Below, piece after piece: positions 8,315 through 17,229 of a stretch of 64,000 nucleotides of DNA (the stretch's first letter is position 1; each line of letters starts with the position of its first letter). The notes below the pieces were generated by a model. That model was not told the DNA's origin and searched no databases. It saw only the letters and a list, made by a program, of their open reading frames with translations. The stretch lies in NCBI RefSeq assembly GCF_000372465.1, contig NZ_AQUZ01000004.1, forward strand, positions 125,202 to 189,201, written 5' to 3'. Source of the DNA: Kribbella catacumbae DSM 19601. GTDB taxonomy: Bacteria > Actinomycetota > Actinomycetes > Propionibacteriales > Kribbellaceae. The translations under genes and the position numbers were made by a program.

Positions 8315-9088
8315 TCAGATCGCCGAGGTGACGCCGCCGTCCATGGTGATGATCGCGCCGGTGACGTAGCCGGCCAGTGGGGAGGCGAGGAAGACCGCGA
8401 CGTTGGCGATCTCGGCCGGCTCGGCCGCGCGGCCGATCGGGATCTCGCTGACCATCTCGGCGAGCAGTTCGTCCTTCGGCCGGCCGGTCGCCCGGACCGC
8501 GGCCTCGAGTCCTTCGTCCACGCGACCGGTCCGGGTCAGCCCGGGATTGATCACGTTCACCCGGACGCCGCGATCGGCGTACGCCTTGGCATAGCCGACG
8601 GAGGCAAGCATCAGCGCCGCGTTGGCCGCGCCGCCGCCGATGTGCAGCGGGCTCGCCGCCCGGCCGCCCTGGCCGACCACGTTCACGATCGTGCCGCTGC
8701 CGCGCTCGGCCATCCCGCGGACGACCGCTTCGGTCGCGTGCATATAGGTGAAGTACTTCGCTTCCATCGCCGCGTGCAGCGCCTTGCTGTCCAGCTCGGC
8801 CGCCGGCGTACGCCGGGCCGCTCCGGCACAGTTGATCAGGATGTCGGGGACGCCGATCCGCTCGAACGCCGCGGCCGACGCCTCCGGATCGGTGAGGTCG
8901 ACCGCCTCGACCTCGAAGGTCAGCCCTTTCCCGGCGAGCTCCTGCTGGGCGGCGGCGAGGTTGGCGGGGTCGCGGGAGATGCCGATCACCTTCGCGCCCT
9001 CCCCGGCCAGCGCCTCGACGCAGGCCAGCCCGATCCCCTTGCTTGCTCCGGTCACCACGGCGGTCCGGCCAGATAGTTGAAGATCCAC
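8315..9088 (-). CDS. SDR family protein with degenerate catalytic residues
   Basis: 257 residues with a clear Rossmann start (GRTAVVTGASKGIGLACVEAL, i.e. TGxxxGIG) and NCAGA at about residue 88. The region that should hold the catalytic Ser, Tyr and Lys reads VNVVGQGGRAASPLHIGGGAANAAL. Aligned by eye to the canonical ISS...YxxxK, all three are replaced. The C-terminal part (VNVINPG; YVTGAIITMDGG) is normal. It probably still binds NAD(P)(H), but standard SDR proton transfer is not available. It may be a non-catalytic or differently acting member of the superfamily. It stands alone, convergent with the alpha-galactosidase gene. Confidence 0.8.
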   Translation of the reverse strand: MDLQLSGRTAVVTGASKGIGLACVEALAGEGAKVIGISRDPANLAAAQQELAGKGLTFEVEAVDLTDPEASAAAFERIGVPDILINCAGAARRTPAAELDSKALHAAMEAKYFTYMHATEAVVRGMAERGSGTIVNVVGQGGRAASPLHIGGGAANAALMLASVGYAKAYADRGVRVNVINPGLTRTGRVDEGLEAAVRATGRPKDELLAEMVSEIPIGRAAEPAEIANVAVFLASPLAGYVTGAIITMDGGVTSAI

Positions 9089-9265
9089 ACCGTGAGCCTA
9101 TCTCCCCGCAAAACAAGGTGATGAAGGCAACTATCCAGGGGCGGTAGGCAACGAATTGGAACTACTGGCCGGTCGGCCTTGATCCGGCCGGTACTATCAG
9201 TAATCAGATCGACACTCTTTGTTTCGACGTTCCGTTGCTGTCAGCACCTAACGCCGGAGGGACCC

Positions 9266-11488
9266 GTGCCGAGCATCTCACCCAACCACTCACCGCCTCC
9301 GTCCGAGCCTGCGCGCGACCGCAGCTCGTGGAGGTCCATCCTTCGCCATGACGTACCGGCCTCGCTGGTCGTCTTCCTGATCGCAATCCCTTTGTCGCTA
9401 GGGATTGCCGCCGCATCCGGAGCCCCGTTGATCGCCGGGCTCGTCGCCGCCGTCGTCGGTGGCATCGTCGCCGGTGCACTCGGCGGCTCCCCCTTGCAGG
9501 TCAGCGGTCCAGCCGCCGGCCTCACGGTCGTCGTGGCCAGCCTGGCCACGCAGTACGGCTGGGCCGCTACCGCGGGTATCACCTGCGCGGCCGGCCTTCT
9601 GCAGATCCTGCTGGGCGTCACCCGCATCGGCCGGCTCGCTCTCTCACTGTCGCCCGCCGTGGTGCACGGCATGCTGGCTGGAATCGGTGTCACCATCGCC
9701 GTCCAGCAGCTGCACGTGGTGCTCGGCGGACAGGCGCAGAGTTCCCTGATCGCCAACCTGGCAGGGCTTCCCGCGCAGTTGGTGGCCCATCACCCCGGAT
9801 CCGTGCTGGTCGGGATCCTCACCGTGGTGATCTTGCTGGTCTGGCCCCGGCTACCCCGGGTCAGCATCGTTCCCGCACCCCTGGTCGCGGTGGTCGCCGT
9901 CACGGCGCTGGCCGCCGCGTTCATGGTCGACGTCACCCGCGTCGACCTGCCGGACGAACCGTTGAAGGAGCTCATCCTCCCCACGTTGCCGCACGGCGGA
10001 CCACTCGAGATCGCGACGGCCATCCTGACCATCGCGCTCGTCGCCAGCGTCGAGTCGTTGCTCTCGGCCGTTGCCGTGGACAAGCTTCATCGCGGCAAGC
10101 GCAGCAACCTCGATCGCGAGCTGATCGGGCAGGGTGCGGCCAACGCGATCTCCGGTGCACTGGGCGGGATGCCCGTCACCGGCGTGATCGTGCGCAGTTC
10201 CACCAATGTCGCCGCCGGCGCCCGCACCAGGGCATCGGCGATCATGCACGGCGTCTGGATCGCGGTCTTCGTGCTCGCCGCGGGCGCGATGCTCGAGCTG
10301 ATCCCGATGGCCGCGCTGGCCGGCGTTCTTCTGGTCACCGGCCTGCGTCTGGTCCAACTGGCCCACATCCGCATTCTCAGGCGCCACGACGAACTCCTCG
10401 TGTACGTCGTGACCGCGGCCGGCGTCGCCGTCCTGGGGCTGGCCGAAGGAGTGCTGGCCGGACTCGTTCTCGCTCTTGCCCGGGTGCTGTACCGGTTGGC
10501 CAGGGCAACGGTGACAGCGACCGAGGAGGACCGCGTCTGGATCGTCCGGATCCGCGGCACGCTGGTCTTCCTCGGGGTGGCGTCGCTGGTCCGGACGCTG
10601 CGCACGATCCCGGTGGGCGCGTCCGTCCGGGTGGATCTCCAGGTCAACCACCTGGACCACGCGGCGTACGAAGCGATCGAGGACTGGCGGCGCGGACACC
10701 TCGCGCGCGGCGGCTCGGTCGTCCTGAACCGATCGGCGTTCCGTGCCGCAATGCGTGGCGACTCGGGCCGCCGGATCATCCCCTGGCAGCAGCAACGCCA
10801 GGTGGTGCCGGAGGTCGACCAGCGGGCCGCCATGCTCGACGGGATCCGCGAGTTCGAGGCATCGGCCGAGCCGATCCGCCCGATGATGGCCCGGCTCGCG
10901 GCCACCGGTCAGCGGCCGACGCAGTTGTTCATCACCTGCGCCGATTCGCGCATCGTGCCGAACATGATCACCGCGACCGGGCCGGGCGACCAGTTCTGCG
11001 TCCGCAACGTCGGCAACCTCGTTCCGCCGTACGGGTCGAACAGCAACTCTGTCGACGCGGCAGTCGAGTACGCGGTCGAAGTACTGGGGGTCGCGTCGAT
11101 CGTGGTCTGCGGTCACTCGCACTGCGGGGCGGCCGGGGCGGCGCTGGATGCTTCCAGTCTGGACGGTTCCGCGTTGCAGACCTGGCTGAAGCACCTGGAA
11201 GTGTCCGTACGCCGGTCCGCCGCGCTGCCCGACATCATCGACCCGGTGACCGGCATCAAACTGTCACCGGCCGACAAGTTGTCCGTCACCAACGTGGCGG
11301 TGCAACTGGAGAACCTGCGCAGTTTCGCCTGCGTCCGCAAGGCCGAGGAGGCGGGCCGGCTGGAACTGGTCGGCCTGTACTTCGACATCGGCGCGGCCGC
11401 GGCACGGCTGGTCGTCGAGCGCGAGCCCTACCTCGTGCGCGCCGACGAGGAACTGGCGGCCACCGCGACTCCACCGGCCGACACCTGA
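9266..11488 (+). CDS. SulP anion transporter fused to beta-carbonic anhydrase
   Basis: About 740 residues. Residues 20-420 are the SulP/SLC26 membrane domain (LVVFLIAIPLSLGIA; GGSPLQVSGPAAGLTVV; NAISGALGGMPVTGVIVRSS). A STAS-like segment follows (VWIVRIRGTLVFLGV). The last 210 residues are a beta-carbonic anhydrase with CADSR (Cys-Asp-x-Arg) and the zinc-ligand pair in GHSHCGA. The likely role is bicarbonate transport coupled to CO2/HCO3- interconversion at the inner face of the membrane; the ion is inferred. GTG at 9266 is preferred because GGAGGG lies at 9256-9261; the reading frame is open to 9179. Confidence 0.9.
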   Translation: MPSISPNHSPPPSEPARDRSSWRSILRHDVPASLVVFLIAIPLSLGIAAASGAPLIAGLVAAVVGGIVAGALGGSPLQVSGPAAGLTVVVASLATQYGWAATAGITCAAGLLQILLGVTRIGRLALSLSPAVVHGMLAGIGVTIAVQQLHVVLGGQAQSSLIANLAGLPAQLVAHHPGSVLVGILTVVILLVWPRLPRVSIVPAPLVAVVAVTALAAAFMVDVTRVDLPDEPLKELILPTLPHGGPLEIATAILTIALVASVESLLSAVAVDKLHRGKRSNLDRELIGQGAANAISGALGGMPVTGVIVRSSTNVAAGARTRASAIMHGVWIAVFVLAAGAMLELIPMAALAGVLLVTGLRLVQLAHIRILRRHDELLVYVVTAAGVAVLGLAEGVLAGLVLALARVLYRLARATVTATEEDRVWIVRIRGTLVFLGVASLVRTLRTIPVGASVRVDLQVNHLDHAAYEAIEDWRRGHLARGGSVVLNRSAFRAAMRGDSGRRIIPWQQQRQVVPEVDQRAAMLDGIREFEASAEPIRPMMARLAATGQRPTQLFITCADSRIVPNMITATGPGDQFCVRNVGNLVPPYGSNSNSVDAAVEYAVEVLGVASIVVCGHSHCGAAGAALDASSLDGSALQTWLKHLEVSVRRSAALPDIIDPVTGIKLSPADKLSVTNVAVQLENLRSFACVRKAEEAGRLELVGLYFDIGAAAARLVVEREPYLVRADEELAATATPPADT

Positions 11489-12165
11489 TCGGCACCGGCG
11501 GGTGCGCTGTCCCGGCGCACCCGCCGGCTGTCGAAGAGCAGGACCAGCGGGATCGCCAGTGCGATCGCGATCAGGCCGTCGAGCCAGTAGTGGTTGGCCG
11601 TCACCACGACGACCGCGAACGTGATCACCGGATGCGCGATCCACAACCAGCGCCAGCGCGAACTGGTGGCGCGGATCAGGAACACCGCGACCATGAACGC
11701 CCAGCCGACATGCAGGCTCGGCATCGCCGCGAACTGGTTCGCCAGGCCGCTCTCGGCATCGGCGCTGTAGACCGACTGCCCGAGCAACTGCGCGGTGTCG
11801 ATCCAGCCGTGCTGCGGAAACATCCGCGGCGGCGCGAGCGGGAACACCAGGTGCCCGAGCAGCGCCAGTCCGGTCAGCGACGCGAGCGCCCACCGGGCTT
11901 TCGCGTACTCCGCCGGGCGGCGGATCAGCAGCCAGAGCAAGACGATCGCGGTGAGCGGGAAGTGCACGCTCGCGTAGTACCGGTTCGCCGCCTGAGGCAG
12001 ATCGGGCACCTGCAACGCGAGGCGCTGGACCTCGGCCTCGCTGGGCAGGCCCATCCAGGTCTGCAACTGCATCAGCGCGTCCGCGTGCTCGAAGGCAGAT
12101 CCGGCGTGATGGGCCGAGATCAGCCGGCCGAGGTTGTAGATGCCGAAAAGAACGGCGAGCAGCAC
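11428..12165 (-). CDS. PAP2-superfamily membrane phosphatase
   Basis: 245 residues from a GTG, with about six hydrophobic segments. MPSLHVGWAF (the SxxxH part of the phosphatase signature, about residue 148) and TANHYWLDG (the H-x3-D part) mark a PAP2/AUR1-like lipid phosphatase or phosphotransferase. The same frame stays open for at least 30 basic codons upstream of the GTG without a usual start codon, while a strong GGGGAGGG site precedes an ATG at 12265 in another frame. The N-terminus is therefore uncertain. The last 20 codons overlap the end of the SulP-carbonic anhydrase gene. Confidence 0.75.
   Translation of the reverse strand: MLLAVLFGIYNLGRLISAHHAGSAFEHADALMQLQTWMGLPSEAEVQRLALQVPDLPQAANRYYASVHFPLTAIVLLWLLIRRPAEYAKARWALASLTGLALLGHLVFPLAPPRMFPQHGWIDTAQLLGQSVYSADAESGLANQFAAMPSLHVGWAFMVAVFLIRATSSRWRWLWIAHPVITFAVVVVTANHYWLDGLIAIALAIPLVLLFDSRRVRRDSAPAGADQVSAGGVAVAASSSSARTR
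11495..11527 (+). terminator. Hairpin terminator of the SulP-carbonic anhydrase gene
   Basis: A perfect 13-bp inverted repeat (CCGGCGGGTGCGC / GCGCACCCGCCGG) with a 7-nt loop, starting 7 bp after the stop at 11488. It lies inside the 3' coding end of the convergent PAP2 gene. Confidence 0.65.
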
Positions 12166-12286
12166 GATCTCGCGGATGATGCGTTTGCGGTCTGGCGCGC
12201 TGCGACACCAGTGGCGGTAGCTCCCCCAACGGCCTGCTGAGCGGCTCGAGAGTCGCCTGCGCCATGTCGCCCTCCCCTTGGAAACC

Positions 12287-12353
12287 GAACGCTCGTTCTC
12301 CGACTTCCAGACTGACGGTGAAGCCTAGGAGAAATCAAGAACGATCATTCGTT
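12287..12353. promoter_or_regulatory. Two TetR-like palindromes in a 373-bp gene-free region
   Basis: GAACGCTCGTTC (12287-12298) and AACGATCATTCGTT (12340-12353) are similar inverted repeats 54 bp apart, upstream of the PAP2 gene. They resemble TetR-family operators, but no TetR gene is nearby. The rest of 12166-12538 is AT-rich by local standards. It holds a 7-bp hairpin near 12400 (CGCAACT/AGTTGCG) and the hairpin listed at 12493. I see no gene in it. Confidence 0.45.
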
Positions 12354-12492
12354 TTCCAGTGTGATCCCGACCGCATTTCTCCTCTTTCAAATTATCGCAA
12401 CTTGCTGATAGTTGCGAAGAATATGAACGAGATCACACTTTGCCTAACCCACTGGGCACCCGATGCCGACCTTGGGCACCCGCCAGCCAGCT

Positions 12493-12518
12493 ACCCGCCA
12501 GTACGACGACTGGCGGGT
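12493..12518 (-). terminator. Hairpin terminator of the S41 peptidase gene
   Basis: A perfect 10-bp inverted repeat (ACCCGCCAGT / ACTGGCGGGT) with a 6-nt loop, about 20 bp beyond the stop at 12539. A wider pairing of CTAACCCAC and GTGGGTTAG encloses it. Confidence 0.6.
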
Positions 12519-12538
12519 GCTCAAAGTCGAGCGGTGGG

Positions 12539-14482
12539 TTAGACGTGCAGGCGGCGGGAGGCGACCAGGGTGCCGGTGGCGTAGCCGTCGGCGCGAAGGA
12601 GTTGGCCGGGGGCGACGTCGGTGATGGCGATGCTGAGCGGGGCTCCGGTCAGGTCTTCGGAGCTGATCGGGCGGTCGTCGACATACAGGTCGACCCGGTC
12701 GAGGCCTTCCACGTCCAGCTCGACGGTCAGCGTCGTACCGGCGAGTGAGGTGGAGACGTCGAGCCGGCGGTTCGGCATCGCCGCGAGCAGCGCGCCGGCG
12801 GCGTCGAGGAGATCGACATTGCCTTCGAGCAGGTCAGCGCGCGTCAGCTGGTGGGTCGAGTCTGGCCGTACGCCGAGGTCCTCGACCGGCGTACCGGACA
12901 GGTCGCCGACGCGCAGGGTCCGGCGGATCGCGACCCGGAGATTCGCGCCGTTCGGCAGTGCCTCGTACGGCGAGGTCGGGTCCGGCGGCTGCGGCTCATT
13001 GAGCAGGGCGGCGAGCAATCCGTGGGTCCACACGTTCGCGCCACCCGCGCCGGTGTTGTTGTCGACGCCGAGGATGTGACCGATCTGGTGATCAGCGAAC
13101 CCGGCCGCGAAGATGTCCGTCGCCGAGTAGACGCGCGCGTCGGTGATGAGAACGACCGGGCCGTAGTACGTCTGGCCGATCGCGTTCGCACCGTCCTCCG
13201 GGGTGATCGGCTTCGCAGCGGAGTACCCGGCGCCTGTCTCGGTGGCCAGGTCGAGCGAGTCGAACCAGGGACCGAGGTCGATGCCGGACGGGTTGTCCTT
13301 GTGCCGCCGGCAGAGCCGCAGGTTGAGCGGCGTACTGATGAACTGCACCGGCTCGGGCGAGATCCCGCGCGGCGTCATCGTCTGCAGGGTGAACTCGCTG
13401 GCGAAGATGTGCCCGCCGCCGTTGTCGCGGACGTCGACGATCAGGCCGTTCTGTGGCAGCGCGGCGGCGAGCCGGACGAACTCGTCGCGGAAGGCGATCG
13501 GGTCGTTCACGCTGAAGGTGAAGATGCGCAGCTGGCCGAAGGTGCCGTGCGCGGTGACCACCTCGCGGGCGCGGAAGACGCCGGGCATCGTCGTCGGCAG
13601 GTCCGCCGCACCGACTGCCTGCGGTTCGGCCAGCTCGGCCGAGCTCTTGCCCTTCTCCAGCTCGATCACCTCGCGAACGTAGAGCACCTTCTTGGCGCGC
13701 GCCTTCTCGTCGGAGTCGAGGTCGACCCCCATCGACGCCGAGGCCGGGGTGAGCGCGTCGAGATCGGTCATCGGCGGCAGGTTGGTCGTCACCTTCCACT
13801 GCTCGCGCAGTTCCCGGGCGGATCCGTCGAGACCGAGGTAGCTCATGGTCACCCAGTCCTCGTCCGGTGGCGACTGGACCACCAGCGGGCGCAACGTCAG
13901 CGACTCGAGTCCGCGAGCCAGGTTCGCGACATCGTTGCTGCCGGCGAACTGGGCACCGTTGAGGGCGACCGCCCGAGCGATCGGCGTACCGTTCCAGTGC
14001 GTCACTTCGGCACCGGCCCCGAACTGCTCGGCGGTGTAGCCGACGACGGTCCGGGTGACCAGGTAGTGCTCGCCGGCCTGGTCGAAGCACTTCTCGATCA
14101 TGAACGGGAGAAAGGCGATCTTGCCCGCGAACGGCGCCGGCAGCAGGTAGTTGGTGTGCAGATCCCGCACCGAGTGGAAGACGCTCGACATCCGCCGGTG
14201 GAAGATCCACTCGGCCTCCATCGTCTCGGCCGTCTGGCGTTCCATCCTGGATCGCATCACTCGCAAACGCTGCAAGGGATTGACAGCGTGCATCGCGGCC
14301 TTGAGCGGCAGGTGCACGTAGTTCTGCTCGAGCACCAACAGGGCCTGGTCGACGAGCAACTTGCGCTGACCGAGCGACAGCGATCCGGCTGATTCGAGGA
14401 ACTGCGGCAACGGGACGGCGGCGGCTTCCTGCGTGGCGACTGCTTTGCGAGTGGTGGCGGTGGCTTTGCGAGTTCGCGACAT
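12539..14482 (-). CDS. S41 family (tail-specific/CtpA-like) peptidase
   Basis: About 647 residues from the ATG at 14482; GGGGGGAAG upstream supports this start over the open frame further upstream. The S41 domain shows GLIVDVRDNGGGHIFASEF, the conserved D-x-R-x-N-x-GG segment, and later VVLITDARVYSATDIFAAGF, where the Ser of YSATD is the expected nucleophile. A helical N-terminal region (residues 30-130) precedes it. There is no signal peptide, so a cytoplasmic location is likely, unlike CtpA. The C-terminal 90 residues form a beta-rich extension of unknown function. It is divergent from the secreted protein at 14612. Confidence 0.82.
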   Translation of the reverse strand: MSRTRKATATTRKAVATQEAAAVPLPQFLESAGSLSLGQRKLLVDQALLVLEQNYVHLPLKAAMHAVNPLQRLRVMRSRMERQTAETMEAEWIFHRRMSSVFHSVRDLHTNYLLPAPFAGKIAFLPFMIEKCFDQAGEHYLVTRTVVGYTAEQFGAGAEVTHWNGTPIARAVALNGAQFAGSNDVANLARGLESLTLRPLVVQSPPDEDWVTMSYLGLDGSARELREQWKVTTNLPPMTDLDALTPASASMGVDLDSDEKARAKKVLYVREVIELEKGKSSAELAEPQAVGAADLPTTMPGVFRAREVVTAHGTFGQLRIFTFSVNDPIAFRDEFVRLAAALPQNGLIVDVRDNGGGHIFASEFTLQTMTPRGISPEPVQFISTPLNLRLCRRHKDNPSGIDLGPWFDSLDLATETGAGYSAAKPITPEDGANAIGQTYYGPVVLITDARVYSATDIFAAGFADHQIGHILGVDNNTGAGGANVWTHGLLAALLNEPQPPDPTSPYEALPNGANLRVAIRRTLRVGDLSGTPVEDLGVRPDSTHQLTRADLLEGNVDLLDAAGALLAAMPNRRLDVSTSLAGTTLTVELDVEGLDRVDLYVDDRPISSEDLTGAPLSIAITDVAPGQLLRADGYATGTLVASRRLHV

Positions 14483-14611
14483 GACTTCCCCCCAAAAAAG
14501 GCGGCCCCTCCCCTGAGCCGCGGTTCCTCCACCGTGCGGCGGCGTCTGGGCGATGTCAACGCCTCGTTGTCCTCGTGGCCAACGGCGGCTCGTTCGACAA
14601 CCATCGAAGAC

Positions 14612-15790
14612 ATGAGGATCAGACGTTTGGTGTTGACCATCGCGGTGGTGACCGGCGTCTGTACTGCGCCGGCTCTGGCTGAGGCAGCCGCTACGTTCCC
14701 CCGGATCGACGCGTCCGGGTTCCAGCTCGTCACGGGCGACACGTTCGCGACGTACGGCGCCCGGATCGCCGCGCTGGAGCAGAAGCCAGGACTCGCGCCG
14801 GTCGGCGTTACCGAAGTACTGGCCGCATCCAACCGGACCGGGCGCAACCTGTGCCATCCGACGTACCTGACGGCGTCTCTCAATCCGCAGGGGTTCTGCT
14901 GGCAGGACGGCGAGGACGATGACGCGAACGTCTGGATCCCGCAAGGCTTCACCGGGTCGGGCGATGCCCAGCCCGGCGGTGGCGCCCGCCGGATCGCGGC
15001 CGCCACCTGGCACAACGGCAACGACAGTGCGATCCGGGTGTCGTTCCTGGATCTGACCACCTACAAGTACCGGCACGTGCTGCTGGTCGAGCCGACCAGT
15101 ACCGGCAACTTCGCGGCGATCGCCGGGCATGGGCACGGGATGTACTGGTCGGGCAACACGCTCGTCGTCGCCACGGGCGGGTCGGTACTGCGTACTTTCG
15201 ACCTGCGGCACATCTGGCGGACCGACACCAGCACGGGCGAAGTCGGATTAGGTGCCGACGGCAAGTATCACGCGTTGTGGCATGCCTTTGCGTTGCCGCA
15301 GACCGGGGCCTATTGGTATGCGGGTGGCGGATGCGCCAACACCACGGGCGTGAAGCCGTGCTTTGCGAGTCTCGGGCTTGATCACTCGGGCACTGGGTCC
15401 TTCGTGGCCGCGGAGCACACCCAGCGGGGCGGTGGACGGATCGTTCGCTGGCCCGTCGACAAGGCGACCGGCCTTCCGGTGGTGAACGGTTCGGGAGTCG
15501 TGCAGGCCAGCGAGGCTTTCAACTCGCCGGTTTGGGGGATGCAGGGAGCTGTCTCGTACGCCGGGAAGTTCGTCGTCGCGGGGGTCTGCCCGGAGTACGC
15601 GGACAACATCGGGGATGGCGTGGACTACCCGAGCTGCCTGCATCGGGGTACCGGCGGGGTGTCGACCAGCGTGTGGACGAAGGCCCCCAAGAACACGGAG
15701 AACCTGGCGTACTGGCCGGCCACCAACGAGCTTTGGCTGCTCAGCGAGCAACTGCGCGAGCGGGTGACCGTCCACATCCCTTGGAGCTAA
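14612..15790 (+). CDS. Secreted protein of unknown function, beta-propeller-like
   Basis: About 392 residues. MRIRRLVLTIAVVTGVCTAP and then ALAEAAA form a Sec signal peptide. The mature part has repeated short Trp/Gly-containing strands (CWQDGEDDDANVWIPQGFTG; HGHGMYWSGNTLVVAT; WGMQGAVSYAGKFVV; ENLAYWPATNELWLLSE) consistent with a beta-propeller. Six or more cysteines suggest disulphides in an extracellular protein. No catalytic motif is recognised. The start at 14612 is chosen because the signal peptide begins there; the frame is open to 14534. Confidence 0.65.
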   Translation: MRIRRLVLTIAVVTGVCTAPALAEAAATFPRIDASGFQLVTGDTFATYGARIAALEQKPGLAPVGVTEVLAASNRTGRNLCHPTYLTASLNPQGFCWQDGEDDDANVWIPQGFTGSGDAQPGGGARRIAAATWHNGNDSAIRVSFLDLTTYKYRHVLLVEPTSTGNFAAIAGHGHGMYWSGNTLVVATGGSVLRTFDLRHIWRTDTSTGEVGLGADGKYHALWHAFALPQTGAYWYAGGGCANTTGVKPCFASLGLDHSGTGSFVAAEHTQRGGGRIVRWPVDKATGLPVVNGSGVVQASEAFNSPVWGMQGAVSYAGKFVVAGVCPEYADNIGDGVDYPSCLHRGTGGVSTSVWTKAPKNTENLAYWPATNELWLLSEQLRERVTVHIPWS

Positions 15791-16449
15791 GGAATACGAG
15801 GGCCCAGGAACAAACCACCGCTGGCGTCGATGACCTGACCGGTGATCCAGCGCGCCTCGTCGGAGGCGAGGAAGGTGACGATGTCGGCGACGTCGCCGGG
15901 CTCGCCCAGACGGTCGAGGGCTGTCCCGGCGGCGATCTGGGCGACCAGACCCGGGGCGTCGAAGCTCGCTCCATTGGTGGCCGACCGGGTGGCGCCGGGC
16001 GCGACCGCGTTCACCGTGATCCCCTGGACGCCGAGCTGGTTGGCCAAGGTCATCGTCATCGTCTCGATCGCGCCCTTCGTCATCGCGAACGAGGTCTGAC
16101 CCGGGTTCGCCATCCGGGTCGCCACGGACGAGAGCTTGATGACGCGGCCGCCCTCGGGCAGCAGCGGCAAGGCCCGCTGGATGATGAAGTACGGCGCTCG
16201 CACGTTCACCGCGAAGAGGTGGTCGAACTCCGCCCGGGTCGTGATTCCGAGCGGTCCCGCCGGCGCGGCCGCCGCGTTGTTGACGAGGATGTCGAGCGGC
16301 CGCCCGGCCAGGATCGATTCGACTCCCGCGAAGAGCGTCTCGGCGTCATCGTCCACACCCAGCTCCGCCCGTACGGCGTACGCGGTCCCGCCGGCCCGCT
16401 CGATCTCCTCGACCGTCGCCGCCGCGGCTTTCGGGAGCACCAGCGCCGA
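15787..16449 (-). pseudogene. SDR oxidoreductase lacking its N-terminal Rossmann segment
   Basis: The similarity to short-chain dehydrogenases begins at about 16449 with KAAAATVEEIERAGGTAYAV. It continues through ILVNNAAAA, IKLSSVATRM, a normal active site (TSFAMTKGAIE; the usual Tyr is Phe here), ITVNAVAPG and WITGQVIDASGG. The first 35-40 residues, including the TGxxxGIG NAD(P)-binding loop, are absent. Upstream codons are the antisense of the M50-like gene and a short imperfect tandem repeat (16453-16495). Without the cofactor loop the product should be inactive. A short functional variant cannot be excluded. Confidence 0.6.
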
Positions 16450-16501
16450 GGGCTGACCACCAGCTTGCAAGGCTTGACCACCTGCCTGTAAGGATGGGCT
16501 G

Positions 16502-17206
16502 ATGGGTGAGGTTTGGGACAACATCACGACCACGCAGCCGGATCCTTCGGTGACAGTGGTGATCGGCACTGCCGTCGTCGCGCTGCTCCTCATCGCCTGG
16601 CGCCCGATCTGGCGCCAGACGCGGCAGGTGGTCACCATCGCCCACGAAGGCGCCCACGGCCTCATCGCACTTCTCGTCGGCCGTCAGCTCGCCGGCATCC
16701 GGCTGCACTCCGACACGTCGGGCGTGACGGTCTCGCGCGGCAAACCAGACGGTGCCGGCATGATCGCCGTCCTGCTGGCCGGCTACCCCGGTCCTGCACT
16801 CTTCGGTCTGGGGGCGGCCTTCGTCCTGGGCCGCGGGTACGCCGTCGCCCTCCTCTGGGGGCTCCTCCTCGCGCTTCTCCTGCTGCTACTCCAGATCCGC
16901 AACCTCTTCGGCCTCTGGTCGGTCGTCGCGTTCGGCGCTCTGGTGTTCGCGGTTTCCTGGTGGGGATCGGAGCAGGTGCAGTCCGGTTTCGCGCAACTCC
17001 TGACCTGGTTCCTCTTGCTCGCCGCTCCACGCGCGGTGCTGGAGCTGCAGCGCTCCCGCCGGTATGGCGGCGGCCGCAGCTCCGATGCGGATCAGCTTCG
17101 GCGAATGACCGGCGTACCGGCGATCCTTTGGGTTGGCTTCTTCGGGATCGTCACGCTCGCCTGTCTCGCGCTCGGCGTGGTCTGGTCCGGCGTACTGCCC
17201 GACTAG
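16502..17206 (+). CDS. M50-like membrane metalloprotease (peptidase M50B-like)
   Basis: 234 residues. A first membrane helix (VVIGTAVVALLLIAW) is followed by VVTIAHEGAHGLIALLVGR, an HExxH zinc motif in a membrane setting, as in M50B-like proteins of actinobacteria. LLAGYPGPALFGLG and several more helices follow. Such proteins resemble site-2 proteases, which cut within membranes; the third zinc ligand usual in S2P (NPDG/LDG) is not evident, so activity is uncertain. It is convergent with the aldo/keto reductase gene. Confidence 0.7.
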   Translation: MGEVWDNITTTQPDPSVTVVIGTAVVALLLIAWRPIWRQTRQVVTIAHEGAHGLIALLVGRQLAGIRLHSDTSGVTVSRGKPDGAGMIAVLLAGYPGPALFGLGAAFVLGRGYAVALLWGLLLALLLLLLQIRNLFGLWSVVAFGALVFAVSWWGSEQVQSGFAQLLTWFLLLAAPRAVLELQRSRRYGGGRSSDADQLRRMTGVPAILWVGFFGIVTLACLALGVVWSGVLPD

Positions 17207-17229
17207 CCGCGCTCTGTCAGCCGGCGGGC

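Noticed and set aside
9851..11194. Antisense frame of 447 codons over the SulP-carbonic anhydrase gene
   Set aside because: Arg/Asp/His-rich shadow, no start signal, sense gene is certain.
11264..12265. Frame starting at ATG 12265 behind a strong GGGGAGGG site
   Set aside because: Its product is Arg/Pro-rich without membrane segments, while the PAP2 signature lies in another frame. I kept PAP2 and noted the uncertain start.
12851..14392. Plus-strand frame of 513 codons over the S41 peptidase gene
   Set aside because: Shadow of a convincing S41 peptidase; no protein-like pattern.
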